64,000 nucleotides of DNA from NCBI GenBank assembly GCA_965212025.1, contig OZ243039.1, forward strand, positions 806,001-870,000, given 5' to 3'. Position 1 is the stretch's first letter. Each line of letters begins with the position of its first letter. The notes beneath the pieces were generated by a model. The model was not told where the DNA came from and ran no database searches. It was given only the letters and a program-made list of their open reading frames with translations. Position numbers and translations under genes: made by a program. Below, piece by piece: positions 17,285 to 25,600 of the stretch. Source of the DNA: G965212025 sp965212025. GTDB lineage: Bacteria > Pseudomonadota > Gammaproteobacteria > Poriferisulfidales > Oxydemutatoraceae.

Positions 17285-18110
17285 CGAACCACGTCCCAGT
17301 GAAGACTTTTACGGGTCGCACGGTCATCTCTACCCTCCCCGAAGCGTCAGGGTAGCAGACTGTCGTGATGCCCCCGGGCAAAGTGACCTGCACTTTGCTG
17401 TCCAGTAATCGCCATTTTCTGCCGATACATACCGCAGCGCAGGCTCCGCTGCCACACGCCGATGTTTCGCCAACGCCACGTTCAAAAACGCGCAGGCGGA
17501 TTTGTCTGGATGACAAAATTTGCATGGCTCCGACGTTGATCCCTTCAGGAAAATCAGGGCTTGCCTGGAGGGCTTCTCCAAGTTTTTGTAATGGAGCCTT
17601 CGCAATATCGGAAAAAACCATCACGGCGTGTGGATTTCCCAAATTAACGAGTCCTGCCTCATACTCCGTTTTGGCTACGCAAAAAATGGCTTTGCCATTG
17701 CGGACTTTTCCAAGATAGGAGATTTTGTTTGCCAGGAACTCTGGTGGCTCAATTTTGGCGGCAACCAGGCCGCTGTCCAAGAGCTGCAAAAACACTTTTT
17801 GTTTCCCAATGGCAAGTGTGATCTCATTTGTCTCGCATAAGTCATGATCGTGCAGAAAGCTGGCAACACAGCATACGCCGTTTCCGCATTGCTGTGACTC
17901 GGAGCCGTCCGGATTGAAAACTTTCAGCCTGTTGTGCGCCTGCGAGTCCCTTGACAGCCACAGGAGCTGGTCAAACCCGATGCCGGTTTCCCGGTTTGCC
18001 CACTGTCGCACCTGCCTGATGGATGGCTTTCTGGTTTCAAGCAGTGCGAGAACAATCATGAAGTGATTGCCGTTGGCGTGGTACTTGGAAAAATCAATCT
18101 TTGCCATCAC
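17277..18110 (-). CDS. dapF: Diaminopimelate epimerase
   Basis: A 277-residue PLP-independent epimerase converting LL- to meso-diaminopimelate for peptidoglycan and lysine. It has KYHANGNHF at the N-terminus and both cysteine motifs: QQCGNGVCCVASF (catalytic Cys; the usual pattern is QCGNG-x-RC, here the Arg is Cys) and SACGSGACAAV. GNPHAVMV and RVFERGVGET are also family hallmarks. Two adjacent ATG codons give a start at 18110 or 18107. lysA, often beside dapF, is absent. First gene of a dapF-DUF484-xerC operon; the region upstream is a 600-base gap. Confidence 0.95.
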   Translation of the reverse strand: MMAKIDFSKYHANGNHFMIVLALLETRKPSIRQVRQWANRETGIGFDQLLWLSRDSQAHNRLKVFNPDGSESQQCGNGVCCVASFLHDHDLCETNEITLAIGKQKVFLQLLDSGLVAAKIEPPEFLANKISYLGKVRNGKAIFCVAKTEYEAGLVNLGNPHAVMVFSDIAKAPLQKLGEALQASPDFPEGINVGAMQILSSRQIRLRVFERGVGETSACGSGACAAVCIGRKWRLLDSKVQVTLPGGITTVCYPDASGRVEMTVRPVKVFTGTWFDG

Positions 18111-18727
18111 GCGTGCTGTTTGCGTTACTTGTTTCCCGCATACGGGTCGGAGGTCAGTGATTTTGGAGAAAGTTTCCCGATGTATGCAGTCGTCCCCTCT
18201 TTTGCCAAAATCACCCCATCCTGTCTATGCCCTGATTTTTCTTCTAGCAACAATCGGCGTATGGCTCTCATGCTTGCCACTCACTTGCAAGACGATGGGT
18301 CATAAAGTACGTGTTTTGGTCATTCTTTAAACGTAGAGATTTCCTTAGGACTATGCGCGGGCAAAGTCAGAATTATGCACCAGCTTGTGAAGTTTTTTGC
18401 CGGACTTTTCCTCTCGGTCGGGGATGGGCTTCGTCCACGCACGAAGAGCGGATTGTCAACAACACTGAATCCCTCTGCCAATGAGGGTTTATTCTTTGAA
18501 AGTGGCGTTTTTTCAGAAGATAACCACGTTTTTTGCGTGCCGGCTATGGGAACTGCTTTTAACCTTGTCGCGTGCGTAGTGGCTGCAGACGCAACAGGCG
18601 ATGGTATAATCAGAACGTGAACCGGTCTTTGGATATTGCGTTTTGGGGGTGGAGTTGCGCTCGGGTTCCAGAGCGTAATCATTATTTGACCTACCATAGA
18701 GTATCTGGTCTGAATGAGGGCTGAAAG
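18111..18727. other. Intergenic region between dapF and rpoZ
   Basis: A 617-base divergent gap that must hold the promoters of dapF (-) and rpoZ (+). Apart from the extended -10 at 18605 I recognise nothing. Small open frames exist (for example a 48-codon frame from ATG 18184, after a GGAGAAAG sequence, encoding a hydrophobic stretch ALIFLLATIGVWLSC), but they match no family I know. No gmk, lptM or tRNA is present. Confidence 0.4.
18605..18610 (+). promoter_or_regulatory. Extended -10 promoter element upstream of rpoZ
   Basis: TGGTATAAT with TATAAT at 18605-18610, about 115 bases before the rpoZ start. No good -35 stands at 16-18 bases, as is common for extended -10 promoters. It would drive rpoZ-spoT. 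Confidence 0.5.
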
Positions 18728-19138
18728 TTGGCAAGAGTAACCGTAGAAGATTGTTTGGAGGTGGTTGGCAACCAGTTCAAACTCGTATTGATCGCAAGTC
18801 ATCGGGCAAGAATGCTTTTGAATGGCGACAAGCCCTTGGTCAAAGCTGAGGGAGAGAAACCTGGCGTCATTGCCTTGCGTGAAATTTCAGCCGGTCTGGT
18901 TGATGAAAGCATCCTCAAGCAGCCACTGGGTCTGTCAGACAGAGACAGCGAGTACCCAAGATTCCTGACAGATCCTGAGCCGGATACTGGCTTCTTTCTG
19001 GATGGCGAAGGCTCTGTAGCGAAGGTGCCTGAGCTTTCAGGCAGTGTTGAGAAGGCGGGTTCAGGTAATTTGGCTCCGGCCGCCCCGAGCGAAGCCTTGG
19101 GTGCCAGCCCGAAACCAAGCAAAAGCCAGGAGAGCTGA
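18728..19138 (+). CDS. rpoZ: RNA polymerase omega subunit with C-terminal extension
   Basis: The first 65 residues are a clear omega subunit: [20 protein letters not shown], then SHRARML, then [20 protein letters not shown]. Omega folds the beta-prime C-terminus and mediates ppGpp binding at site 1. The start codon is TTG 18728, since the encoded peptide is exactly the conserved omega N-terminus and no ATG precedes it in a useful position. The protein is 136 residues, against 70-95 in most relatives; the extra C-terminal part is rich in Pro, Ser, Gly and Glu and looks disordered. spoT follows after 26 bases, the standard arrangement. Confidence 0.93.
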   Translation: MARVTVEDCLEVVGNQFKLVLIASHRARMLLNGDKPLVKAEGEKPGVIALREISAGLVDESILKQPLGLSDRDSEYPRFLTDPEPDTGFFLDGEGSVAKVPELSGSVEKAGSGNLAPAAPSEALGASPKPSKSQES

Positions 19139-19164
19139 CTCCGCCCCCTGACCCTCTCATAAAA

Positions 19165-21345
19165 ATGACAGGAGAAGGCGCAGCAAGTACCTTGTTGGGG
19201 GAACCTTCAGAAACAACAGAGCTTGTCGCGGGTGCCTGCGATGAGCTTTATCAGGTGCTTGCCGAAAGGTGTGGCGAGAGCGAACTGGACACGATCAGGA
19301 AAGCGTGTGCCTTTAGTGCTGTTGCGCACGAAGGACAGATGCGCCTGTCAGGGGAGCCGTTTATAACGCATCCTTTGCAGGTTGCCATCACGATGGCACG
19401 GCTGGGCATGGATTGCGACAGCATAGTGGCTGGCATATTGCACGACACGGTTGAAGACACCGTGGTCACCATTGAGCAGGTCAGAGAGAAATTTGGCGAC
19501 ACCATAGCCAAAATTGTCGCCGGGGTCAGCAAAATAGAAGGCCTGCAGTTTGCGGATCGCCAAGTAAAACAGGCGAAAAACTTCCAGAAAATGATACTGG
19601 CTATGGCCGAGGACGTTCGGGTCATCCTCGTGAAGCTTGCTGACCGTTTGCACAATATGCGAACCCTCTGTCACATCCCGCTGTCCAGACGCCGGTTCAT
19701 TGCCAGAGAGACGCTGGAAATTTATGCCCCGATTGCCCGTCGGCTGGGCATGAGCAAAATGTCCAGAGAGCTGGAGAACCTGGGTTTTTCGTCTCTCTAC
19801 CCCTTTCGCCACAAAGTCATCAAAAAAGAGCTTGCCAGGCTATTCGAAAGGCGCAAGGAATTACTTTCCAACGTGCAACAGCTGCTGGAGACATCGCTGG
19901 ATAAAGTCGGCATCAGGCACAAAATTTACATGCGATACAAACGTTCTTACAGTATGTATTGCAAAATGCGCCGCAAAGGTCGTGCTTTTTCCGAAGTGCT
20001 GGATGTTTTTGCCTTACGGATAGTCGTTGACACGGTGGATGAATGCTTCAGTACACTGGGGCTGGTTCACGGGATGTATCGACCGCTGCCTGGTCGGTTC
20101 AAGGACTATATTTCTCTTCCCAAAGAAAACGGTTACCAATCGTTGCACACGGTTCTGATGCTGCCGGGAATCCACTCCATGGAGATGCAGATTCGCACTG
20201 AGGCGATGGATCGGGTTGCCGAGGAAGGTGTTGCCGATCATTCCGCTTACAAGCTTGGTGAACAAGAACCGTTGCCGTCAGGCTATCTGAAAGTGCGCGC
20301 TTGGGCGAGGAGGCAGTTGGAGACGGATCCGCACGTCGCCAAAGACCCCCTGAATTTCTTTGAAGATGCCAAGCTGGACTTTCACGTAGACGAGGTTCAT
20401 GTTTTTACCCCGCAGGGAAGAATTATGGTCTTGCCGCGTGGTGCGCGGGTCATTGATTTCGCTTTTGCCGTACACACGGACGTGGGTCTGAGTTGCCAGG
20501 AGGCGCTGGTGGATCAGCTGCAGGTTCCACTTGGCGAAGTGCTGCGTAATGGCCAAACCGTTGAAATCAAGACGGCGCCGCAAGCGCATCCGGAGCCGGA
20601 ATGGCTAGGCTTTGCCAAGACTTCCAAAGCCCGCCACGCAACCCGTGGCTATCTCAAAAACATGCGTGACGAGCAATCGGTGTTTCTTGGAAAGCGCTTG
20701 TTGAATAGAGCCTTGGCACAACATGGCACCGGTCTGGAGGCCATTTCGCCGCCGAGACGGAACGCGGCGTTGCGCGAGTCCGGTTTTAGTGAAATGACCG
20801 AGCTTCTTCGGGAAGTGGGTCTGGGCAAGCAGCTACCCGCCTTGGTTGCCGCGCGCCTTGTTGGCACGAAAATGCCCACTCCGGGCGATTCCGGCTCTGA
20901 GACCTCATTGTCCATTGCCGGAACGGAAGGGGTTGTGGTGAATTATGCGCGGTGCTGTTATCCCATCCCTGGAGATCAGATATGCGGGAAGCTGAGTGCT
21001 GACAAAGGGCTGGTCGTACACCGGATTGGGTGTGGGAATCTTGGGCACAAGGAGCAAAAAAATATGTCCTCCATCCCCCTGGATTGGCTACTCCATCAGG
21101 ATTCGGAGCACGAATTTCAGGTGGTGGTGAAAGTGGGGGTCACGCACAAGCGAGGAATGCTCGCCATCATTGCGGATCGGATTTCCGAAGCCAAGTCCAA
21201 TATAGAAAACATTGCCTTGGAAGAAAAGTCGGGCTCTCTGGCTGTCCTGACGTTCACTTTGAGCGTTAGGAACGAGGAACATCTGGAGAACATTTTGAGT
21301 CGCATCCGTTCCGCAGGCAAAGGCCTCCGCGCCTCACGCGCTTAA
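19165..21345 (+). CDS. spoT: Bifunctional (p)ppGpp synthetase/hydrolase SpoT
   Basis: A 726-residue long RSH protein controlling the stringent response. Domains in order: HD hydrolase (about residues 50-200, with HPLQVA and HDTVEDT keeping the His-Asp and Glu-Asp pairs, so hydrolysis should be active); synthetase (about 240-370, with RFKDYISLPKENGYQSLHT, the RxKD form found in bifunctional enzymes, and MQIRTEAMD); TGS (about 400-460, VFTPQGRIMVLPRGA); a zinc-finger/helical region with ARCCYPIPGD; and a C-terminal ACT domain (about 650-726, THKRGMLAIIADRISE). The synthetase loop reads GVADHSAYK where most have GVAAHWAYK. It is cotranscribed with rpoZ. Confidence 0.96.
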   Translation: MTGEGAASTLLGEPSETTELVAGACDELYQVLAERCGESELDTIRKACAFSAVAHEGQMRLSGEPFITHPLQVAITMARLGMDCDSIVAGILHDTVEDTVVTIEQVREKFGDTIAKIVAGVSKIEGLQFADRQVKQAKNFQKMILAMAEDVRVILVKLADRLHNMRTLCHIPLSRRRFIARETLEIYAPIARRLGMSKMSRELENLGFSSLYPFRHKVIKKELARLFERRKELLSNVQQLLETSLDKVGIRHKIYMRYKRSYSMYCKMRRKGRAFSEVLDVFALRIVVDTVDECFSTLGLVHGMYRPLPGRFKDYISLPKENGYQSLHTVLMLPGIHSMEMQIRTEAMDRVAEEGVADHSAYKLGEQEPLPSGYLKVRAWARRQLETDPHVAKDPLNFFEDAKLDFHVDEVHVFTPQGRIMVLPRGARVIDFAFAVHTDVGLSCQEALVDQLQVPLGEVLRNGQTVEIKTAPQAHPEPEWLGFAKTSKARHATRGYLKNMRDEQSVFLGKRLLNRALAQHGTGLEAISPPRRNAALRESGFSEMTELLREVGLGKQLPALVAARLVGTKMPTPGDSGSETSLSIAGTEGVVVNYARCCYPIPGDQICGKLSADKGLVVHRIGCGNLGHKEQKNMSSIPLDWLLHQDSEHEFQVVVKVGVTHKRGMLAIIADRISEAKSNIENIALEEKSGSLAVLTFTLSVRNEEHLENILSRIRSAGKGLRASRA

Positions 21346-21386
21346 TGAAATTGACGGCCTGTCCTTTTTATGCTTGAAGCAAGAAG

Positions 21387-21402
21387 CTGTCATATATGAC
21401 AG
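21387..21402. promoter_or_regulatory. Perfect 16-bp palindrome CTGTCATATATGACAG
   Basis: CTGTCATA followed directly by its reverse complement TATGACAG, 42 bases after the spoT stop. A gapless palindrome of this length is typical of operators for homodimeric regulators (GntR/TetR-like symmetry), but I cannot name the protein. It could alternatively be part of the spoT mRNA 3' end. Confidence 0.35.
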
Positions 21403-21544
21403 GGGTCATCAGAGATATCAGTTTTCGATAGATAATTTGTCTGCCTGTCGCTCGCTGGAAGTGGCTGGCCGGACTTTCGTGATTCACCGGGAGTGCTGAA
21501 TTGACCTGGATGTGCGGAGCCTGCCCGAAACAGCGAGACGTGGA

Positions 21545-21571
21545 CATCACTTTTCGAAGCATTAAGTGATG
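21545..21571. repeat. Hairpin in the ridA leader region
   Basis: CATCACTT (21545-21552) and AAGTGATG (21564-21571) are exactly complementary, with an 11-base loop; flanking GA and TGTC can extend the stem with a bulge. It lies about 150 bases before ridA. There is no T-tract after it. Confidence 0.3.
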
Positions 21572-21716
21572 GGTGTCTGGATGGATGATCGAATAGGACT
21601 TATAGTAGCGAAGCTCTGACTGTTCACTGGCAGAGTGGTCGTGTCGTCAGGCGTTTCGTTTTGCGCCATGATATTCCCGACAAAAGCCTGTTCCCCGTTT
21701 TGAGAGGTAGCTGTTC

Positions 21717-22127
21717 ATGATTCCAATTCACACCGATGTGGCACCGCAAGCGATAGGTGCTTATTCACAGGCAGTACGCGCTGGTGACAGCGTGTATATT
21801 TCAGGGCAAATCCCACTACACCCGAGTAATATGAAAATCGTTGAAGGAGGTTTCGAGAGCCAGGCGCGTCAGGTTTTTCGCAATATGCAGGCGGTTGCCC
21901 GTGCGGCACACGGTGACCTCAATCGGGTGGTAAAAATCACGGTTTATTTGACCGATCTTGAGAATTTCGTCTCGCTGAACGCGGTCATGTCGGAATATTT
22001 CAGGCCTCCTTTCCCCGCGCGCGCGGCGGTTGAGGTCAGCGCTCTTCCCAAACAGGCTTTGCTTGAAGCGGATGCCATTCTTTGGTTGCCCTCTGATTCC
22101 GATTCGTCCGGAGATAGCGGCGTTTAG
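21717..22127 (+). CDS. ridA: RidA family enamine/imine deaminase
   Basis: A 136-residue YjgF/YER057c/UK114 protein that hydrolyses reactive 2-aminoacrylate and related enamines made by PLP enzymes. Family features are IGAYSQAVRAGD, VYISGQIPLHP, NMQAVARAAHGDLNRVVKITVYLTDL and PFPARAAVEVSALPK, containing the catalytic Arg. A short Ser/Asp-rich tail follows. ATG 21717 has GAGAGGTAG just upstream. The stop overlaps the end of convergent radC by four bases. Position after spoT is conserved in pseudomonads. Confidence 0.94.
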   Translation: MIPIHTDVAPQAIGAYSQAVRAGDSVYISGQIPLHPSNMKIVEGGFESQARQVFRNMQAVARAAHGDLNRVVKITVYLTDLENFVSLNAVMSEYFRPPFPARAAVEVSALPKQALLEADAILWLPSDSDSSGDSGV

Positions 22128-22801
22128 AGCAGATCCCGTTCGGCAAAGGAAGTGACTTTTTCGCCGACTACAAAATGATCCAGCACTCGCACGTCAATCA
22201 TTGCCATCGCGCGCTTCATTTCCTGGGTGATTTCTTCGTCGGCACGGCTGGGCTCATGTGAGCCTGAAGGATGATTGTGAGCCATGATAATGGCTGCCGC
22301 GTTGTAGTGTAACGCGCGCTTGACGACCTCTCTAATATGGACGGTTGAGCCGTCAATGGTGCCACGAAACATTTCCTCAAACTTGATGACTCGTTGCTGC
22401 GAATCCAGGAACAGGCAGGCAAAAACCTCGTGTTCATAAGCCTGCATTTTCAGGCTAAGGTATTCGCGCGCCTTGCGTGGATTGCTCATGATGTCCTTTT
22501 TTTGTATTTTTTCCAGCAGGATACGGCAGGCGAGTTCCTTGGCCGCGTGTAGCAAAACGTATTTGTTTTTGCCGATTCCTTTGACGCTGCACAGCAATTT
22601 TTGTTCGGCCTGCATCACCGCGCGCAAACTGCCGAAGCGTATCAGCAGTGCCTGTCCTACATCCACCGCGTTGGCTTCTTTTGTCCCTGATCCGATGAAG
22701 ATTGCCAGCAGTTCCGCGTTAGACAGCACTTCTGCGCCTCGAAGCAGAAGTTTTTCGCGCGGGCGTTCGCTGGCAACCCATTCTTTGATGTTATGAGCCA
22801 T
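22124..22801 (-). CDS. radC: RadC family JAB-domain protein
   Basis: A 225-residue RadC/YicR protein (from ATG 22801, MAHNIKEWVASERPREKLL). It has a UPF0758-type N-terminal helix-hairpin-helix part (LSNAELLAIFIGSGT, SVKGIGKNK) and a C-terminal JAMM-like metalloprotease domain with HNHPSG and the downstream Ser/Asp (PSRADEEIT). The exact molecular function is not established despite the historical 'DNA repair' name. A longer start at 22846 would overlap the divergent coaBC frame and adds 15 unconserved residues. Adjacent to coaBC in the conserved gammaproteobacterial order. Confidence 0.93.
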   Translation of the reverse strand: MAHNIKEWVASERPREKLLLRGAEVLSNAELLAIFIGSGTKEANAVDVGQALLIRFGSLRAVMQAEQKLLCSVKGIGKNKYVLLHAAKELACRILLEKIQKKDIMSNPRKAREYLSLKMQAYEHEVFACLFLDSQQRVIKFEEMFRGTIDGSTVHIREVVKRALHYNAAAIIMAHNHPSGSHEPSRADEEITQEMKRAMAMIDVRVLDHFVVGEKVTSFAERDLL

Positions 22802-22935
22802 ATTCCAAGGCAATTCTGTTCCCGTCTCAACGTCCGGGCGTGTCACAGGGGGATAATCGGCAGCTTACGTTTGCCATACGTCCTTGCGATTACACTTCAG
22901 CCCTGTATGGGTTCAAAAAAACGCAGGCAAACGCG

Positions 22936-24189
22936 GTGATACTTCAAAACAAGCAAATTTTGCTGGGCGTGTGCGGCGGGATTGCGGCTTATAAAAGTAT
23001 AGAGCTGGTGCGGGAGCTGCAGCGGCTCGGCGCAGACGTCCGGGTCATCATGACCGAGTCGGCTCGGGAGTTTCTCGGAGCCCTCAGTTTTCGGGTCTTG
23101 ACAGGACACCCGGTTGAAACGGAGATCTTCCCCGAAGAAGGCACGCAAATGCGGCATATTGAATTGGCGAGATGGGCCGACTTGCTGCTGATCTCCCCTG
23201 CTTCTTCGAACACAATCGCAAAAATGGCGTGTGGTATGGCAGACAACCTGCTGCTTTCCACTTGCCTGGCGGGAGACATGCCGATAGCCGTTTCACCGGC
23301 AATGAACGCCAGGATGTTTGCGCACCCGACGATGCGCGACAATCTATGCAGGCTGGTTCGTCATGGGGTGCAGGTGTGGGGACCGGAAAGCGGAGAACAA
23401 GCTTGCGGAGAAGTAGGGCAAGGCAGGTTGTTGGAAACAGGCACTTTGCTGGAACGGGTCTGTAGTATTTTCCCCCCTCCTCTCGATGCGCTCAAGGTCG
23501 TCGTCAGTGCCGGACCCACTTTTGAGAAAATAGACGAAGTTCGTGGGCTCTTCAATTTGAGTTCGGGGAAAATGGGTTATGCGATTGCGCAGGGAGCCAG
23601 AGAGCTTAATGCGCAGGTGACGCTGATCAGCGGGCCGGTAGCGTTGCCCACACCCTTGGGTGTGCATAGAGTGAACGTGCTGAGCGCTGATGAAATGTGC
23701 TTGGCAGTGCTGGAGCACACGAAAATGGCTGATATTTTTGTGGCCTCTGCGGCAGTTGGTGACTATCGTCCGGAAACCCGCTTCCCGGGGAAAATAAAAA
23801 GTGACGAGACGCAGCTTCTGCTGAAATTGTTAAAAACGCGGGATATTCTGAGCGAGGTTGCTGCGCGAAAACCATGTCCTTTTCTGGTGGGTTTTGCAGC
23901 CGAGGCGGAAAATATGGAAGAAAATGCCCGCGCCAAATTGCGGAACAAGCGTCTGGATATGATCGTGGGGAATCTGTTGTCTGACGGAGTCGGGACCGAT
24001 GCCAATCAGCTGGAAGCTTATTGGCAAGAAGGCGGAAAAAAACCATTCGGTCCGACTGTGAAACTCGAACTTGGACGACAGCTGGCGCGCTTTATTTTTG
24101 ATTTCAGGAAAGAGCAGCTCGGCGCAGCCGGTCGTCAAGGCGGGCGAGGCGCCCGCACTCCAGGGGCTATGAGTGACGGGCATGAATGA
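22936..24189 (+). CDS. coaBC: Bifunctional phosphopantothenoylcysteine decarboxylase/phosphopantothenate-cysteine ligase
   Basis: CoaBC carries out two coenzyme A steps. The N-terminal flavoprotein CoaC part shows ILLGVCGGIAAYKSIEL, the active-site His in MRHIELARWAD, PASSNTIAKMACG and PAMNARMFAHP. The CoaB part shows SAGPTFEKIDEVR, NLSSGKMGYAIA, ASAAVGDYRP and GFAAEAENM. The frame is open from 22840, but its first 32 residues are not family-like; GTG 22936 gives MILQNKQILLG, the usual start, and a length of 417 residues. It overlaps algC by 17 bases. The dut gene that often lies between coaBC and algC is missing. Confidence 0.93.
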   Translation: MILQNKQILLGVCGGIAAYKSIELVRELQRLGADVRVIMTESAREFLGALSFRVLTGHPVETEIFPEEGTQMRHIELARWADLLLISPASSNTIAKMACGMADNLLLSTCLAGDMPIAVSPAMNARMFAHPTMRDNLCRLVRHGVQVWGPESGEQACGEVGQGRLLETGTLLERVCSIFPPPLDALKVVVSAGPTFEKIDEVRGLFNLSSGKMGYAIAQGARELNAQVTLISGPVALPTPLGVHRVNVLSADEMCLAVLEHTKMADIFVASAAVGDYRPETRFPGKIKSDETQLLLKLLKTRDILSEVAARKPCPFLVGFAAEAENMEENARAKLRNKRLDMIVGNLLSDGVGTDANQLEAYWQEGGKKPFGPTVKLELGRQLARFIFDFRKEQLGAAGRQGGRGARTPGAMSDGHE

Positions 24190-25579
24190 GACCACATTTG
24201 CCTCTGCTGTATTGGATCCCGGCGCCTTTAAGGCTTATGACATACGGGGCATCTACCGGGAACACTTAAACGAGGAAGGCTTCTGTCTGATTGGCAGCGC
24301 CTTGGCTGGCCTGTACCCGGAAACGCGGCGGTTCGCGGTGGGCTACGACGGCAGACACTCCAGCCCTGCTTTGGCAAAAGCGCTTTGCGAAGGGCTTTCA
24401 TTCGCGGGAGTTGAAGTTGTACAGGTCGGTCAGGTGCCAACGCCATGCCTGTATTTTGCGGCTCATCAGCTTTGCGATGGCTCGGGTCTCATGGTGACTG
24501 GCAGCCACAATCCCAAAGAGTACAACGGATTGAAAATGACGGTCGCCGGTGAAACCTTGGCAGGCCCTTCGATAAAGAGACTGCGCGAAGCCAGTCTGCT
24601 TGGGCACAAGAAAGCTGCCGAAGCTGGTGCACAGGAGTCAGTACAGATTAGCGAGGCATATTTGGAGGCGTGCCTGTCAAAAGCAAAGTTAGGGCGCAAG
24701 TTCCGCATCGCCATCGACGCCGGAAATGGCGTTGCCGGGCCGACAGCTGTAGCACTTTTTCGTCGCCTTGGTTGCCGGGTCGTGCCATTGTTTTGCGAAA
24801 TAGACGGGGATTTCCCAAACCATCACCCCGATCCTGGTGACGTGGGGACTTTGCAGGCGCTGCAGCAATGCGTGCGCGAACAGCAGTTGGACTTTGGTTT
24901 GGCTTTTGATGGGGACGGAGACCGTTTGGGTCTGGTGGATGAGCGAGGTGAAATTGTTCGTCCCGACCATCTGGCAATGGTTTTTGCCACAAGTGTGCTG
25001 GAGAGGCACCCTGGAGCCACCATTGTCTATGAGGTGAAGACATCGCGGCACTTACGGGCGTTGGTTCACAGGCTTGGCGGCAATCCGCACTTGTGCCGCA
25101 CTGGACATTCCTTCGTGAAAGCCGCTTTGCAGGAAACCCAGGCGTTGTTTGGCTGCGAAATGAGCGGACACTTTTTCTTCAATGACGATTGGTTCGGTTT
25201 TGATGACGCGCTTTACACGGGTGTGCGTTTTCAGCAAATTCTGTCCTGTGACGACCGCCCTTGCAGCGAGCTTTTTGCGGCTTTGCCGCAGAGTTTTGTC
25301 ACGCCGGAGATTCACATCCATTTTGAGAAGGAAGGTGAGCAGCACCGTTTTGTTTCCCGGGTGATTGCGGAAAACACCTTTCAGGACGCGCAGCTTTGCA
25401 CCGTGGATGGTTTGCGGGTTGAGTTCGATGAGGGTTGGGGTTTGGTCAGGGGATCAAACACAACCCCAAGCCTGGTGTTGCGATTTGAAGCCGATTCAGA
25501 AATGGCGCTGGCACAAATACAGTCTCGTTTTCGTGAGGCACTGCATAAAGTCTCCGCTACTTTATGTGTGCCCTTTTAA
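24173..25579 (+). CDS. algC: Phosphomannomutase/phosphoglucomutase
   Basis: A 468-residue alpha-D-phosphohexomutase that interconverts hexose 1- and 6-phosphates for polysaccharide and LPS precursors. All four active-site loops are visible: the phosphoserine loop TGSHNPKEYNG, the metal loop DGDGDRLGLVDE, the sugar loop CEMSGHFFFND and the phosphate loop RGSNTTPSLVLRFE. AYDIRGIY marks the N-terminus. ATG 24173 (MTGMNETTF) or ATG 24182 may be the start; both are inside the end of coaBC. argB follows after 21 bases. The order matches the Pseudomonas algC-argB neighbourhood, hence the symbol; sugar preference cannot be read from sequence. Confidence 0.93.
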   Translation: MTGMNETTFASAVLDPGAFKAYDIRGIYREHLNEEGFCLIGSALAGLYPETRRFAVGYDGRHSSPALAKALCEGLSFAGVEVVQVGQVPTPCLYFAAHQLCDGSGLMVTGSHNPKEYNGLKMTVAGETLAGPSIKRLREASLLGHKKAAEAGAQESVQISEAYLEACLSKAKLGRKFRIAIDAGNGVAGPTAVALFRRLGCRVVPLFCEIDGDFPNHHPDPGDVGTLQALQQCVREQQLDFGLAFDGDGDRLGLVDERGEIVRPDHLAMVFATSVLERHPGATIVYEVKTSRHLRALVHRLGGNPHLCRTGHSFVKAALQETQALFGCEMSGHFFFNDDWFGFDDALYTGVRFQQILSCDDRPCSELFAALPQSFVTPEIHIHFEKEGEQHRFVSRVIAENTFQDAQLCTVDGLRVEFDEGWGLVRGSNTTPSLVLRFEADSEMALAQIQSRFREALHKVSATLCVPF

Positions 25580-25600
25580 GCAGAGTGAAGGACAGGAATT

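Larger units (their letters stand above)
21346..21716. other. Intergenic region between spoT and ridA
   Basis: This 371-base gap is unusually long for the spoT-ridA junction. It holds a perfect 16-bp palindrome (21387-21402) and an 8-bp stem hairpin (21545-21571), each listed separately. No protein gene or tRNA is recognised, and no strong sigma-70 promoter was found. Confidence 0.4.

Noticed and set aside
18184..18330. 48-codon plus-strand frame with a hydrophobic stretch, preceded by GGAGAAAG
   Set aside because: No lipobox of correct form, no known family, and an overlapping frame starts four bases earlier; too little to call a gene.
18320..18802. 160-codon minus-strand frame upstream of and into rpoZ
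   Set aside because: It overlaps the rpoZ start antisense, has no family features and covers the rpoZ promoter region.
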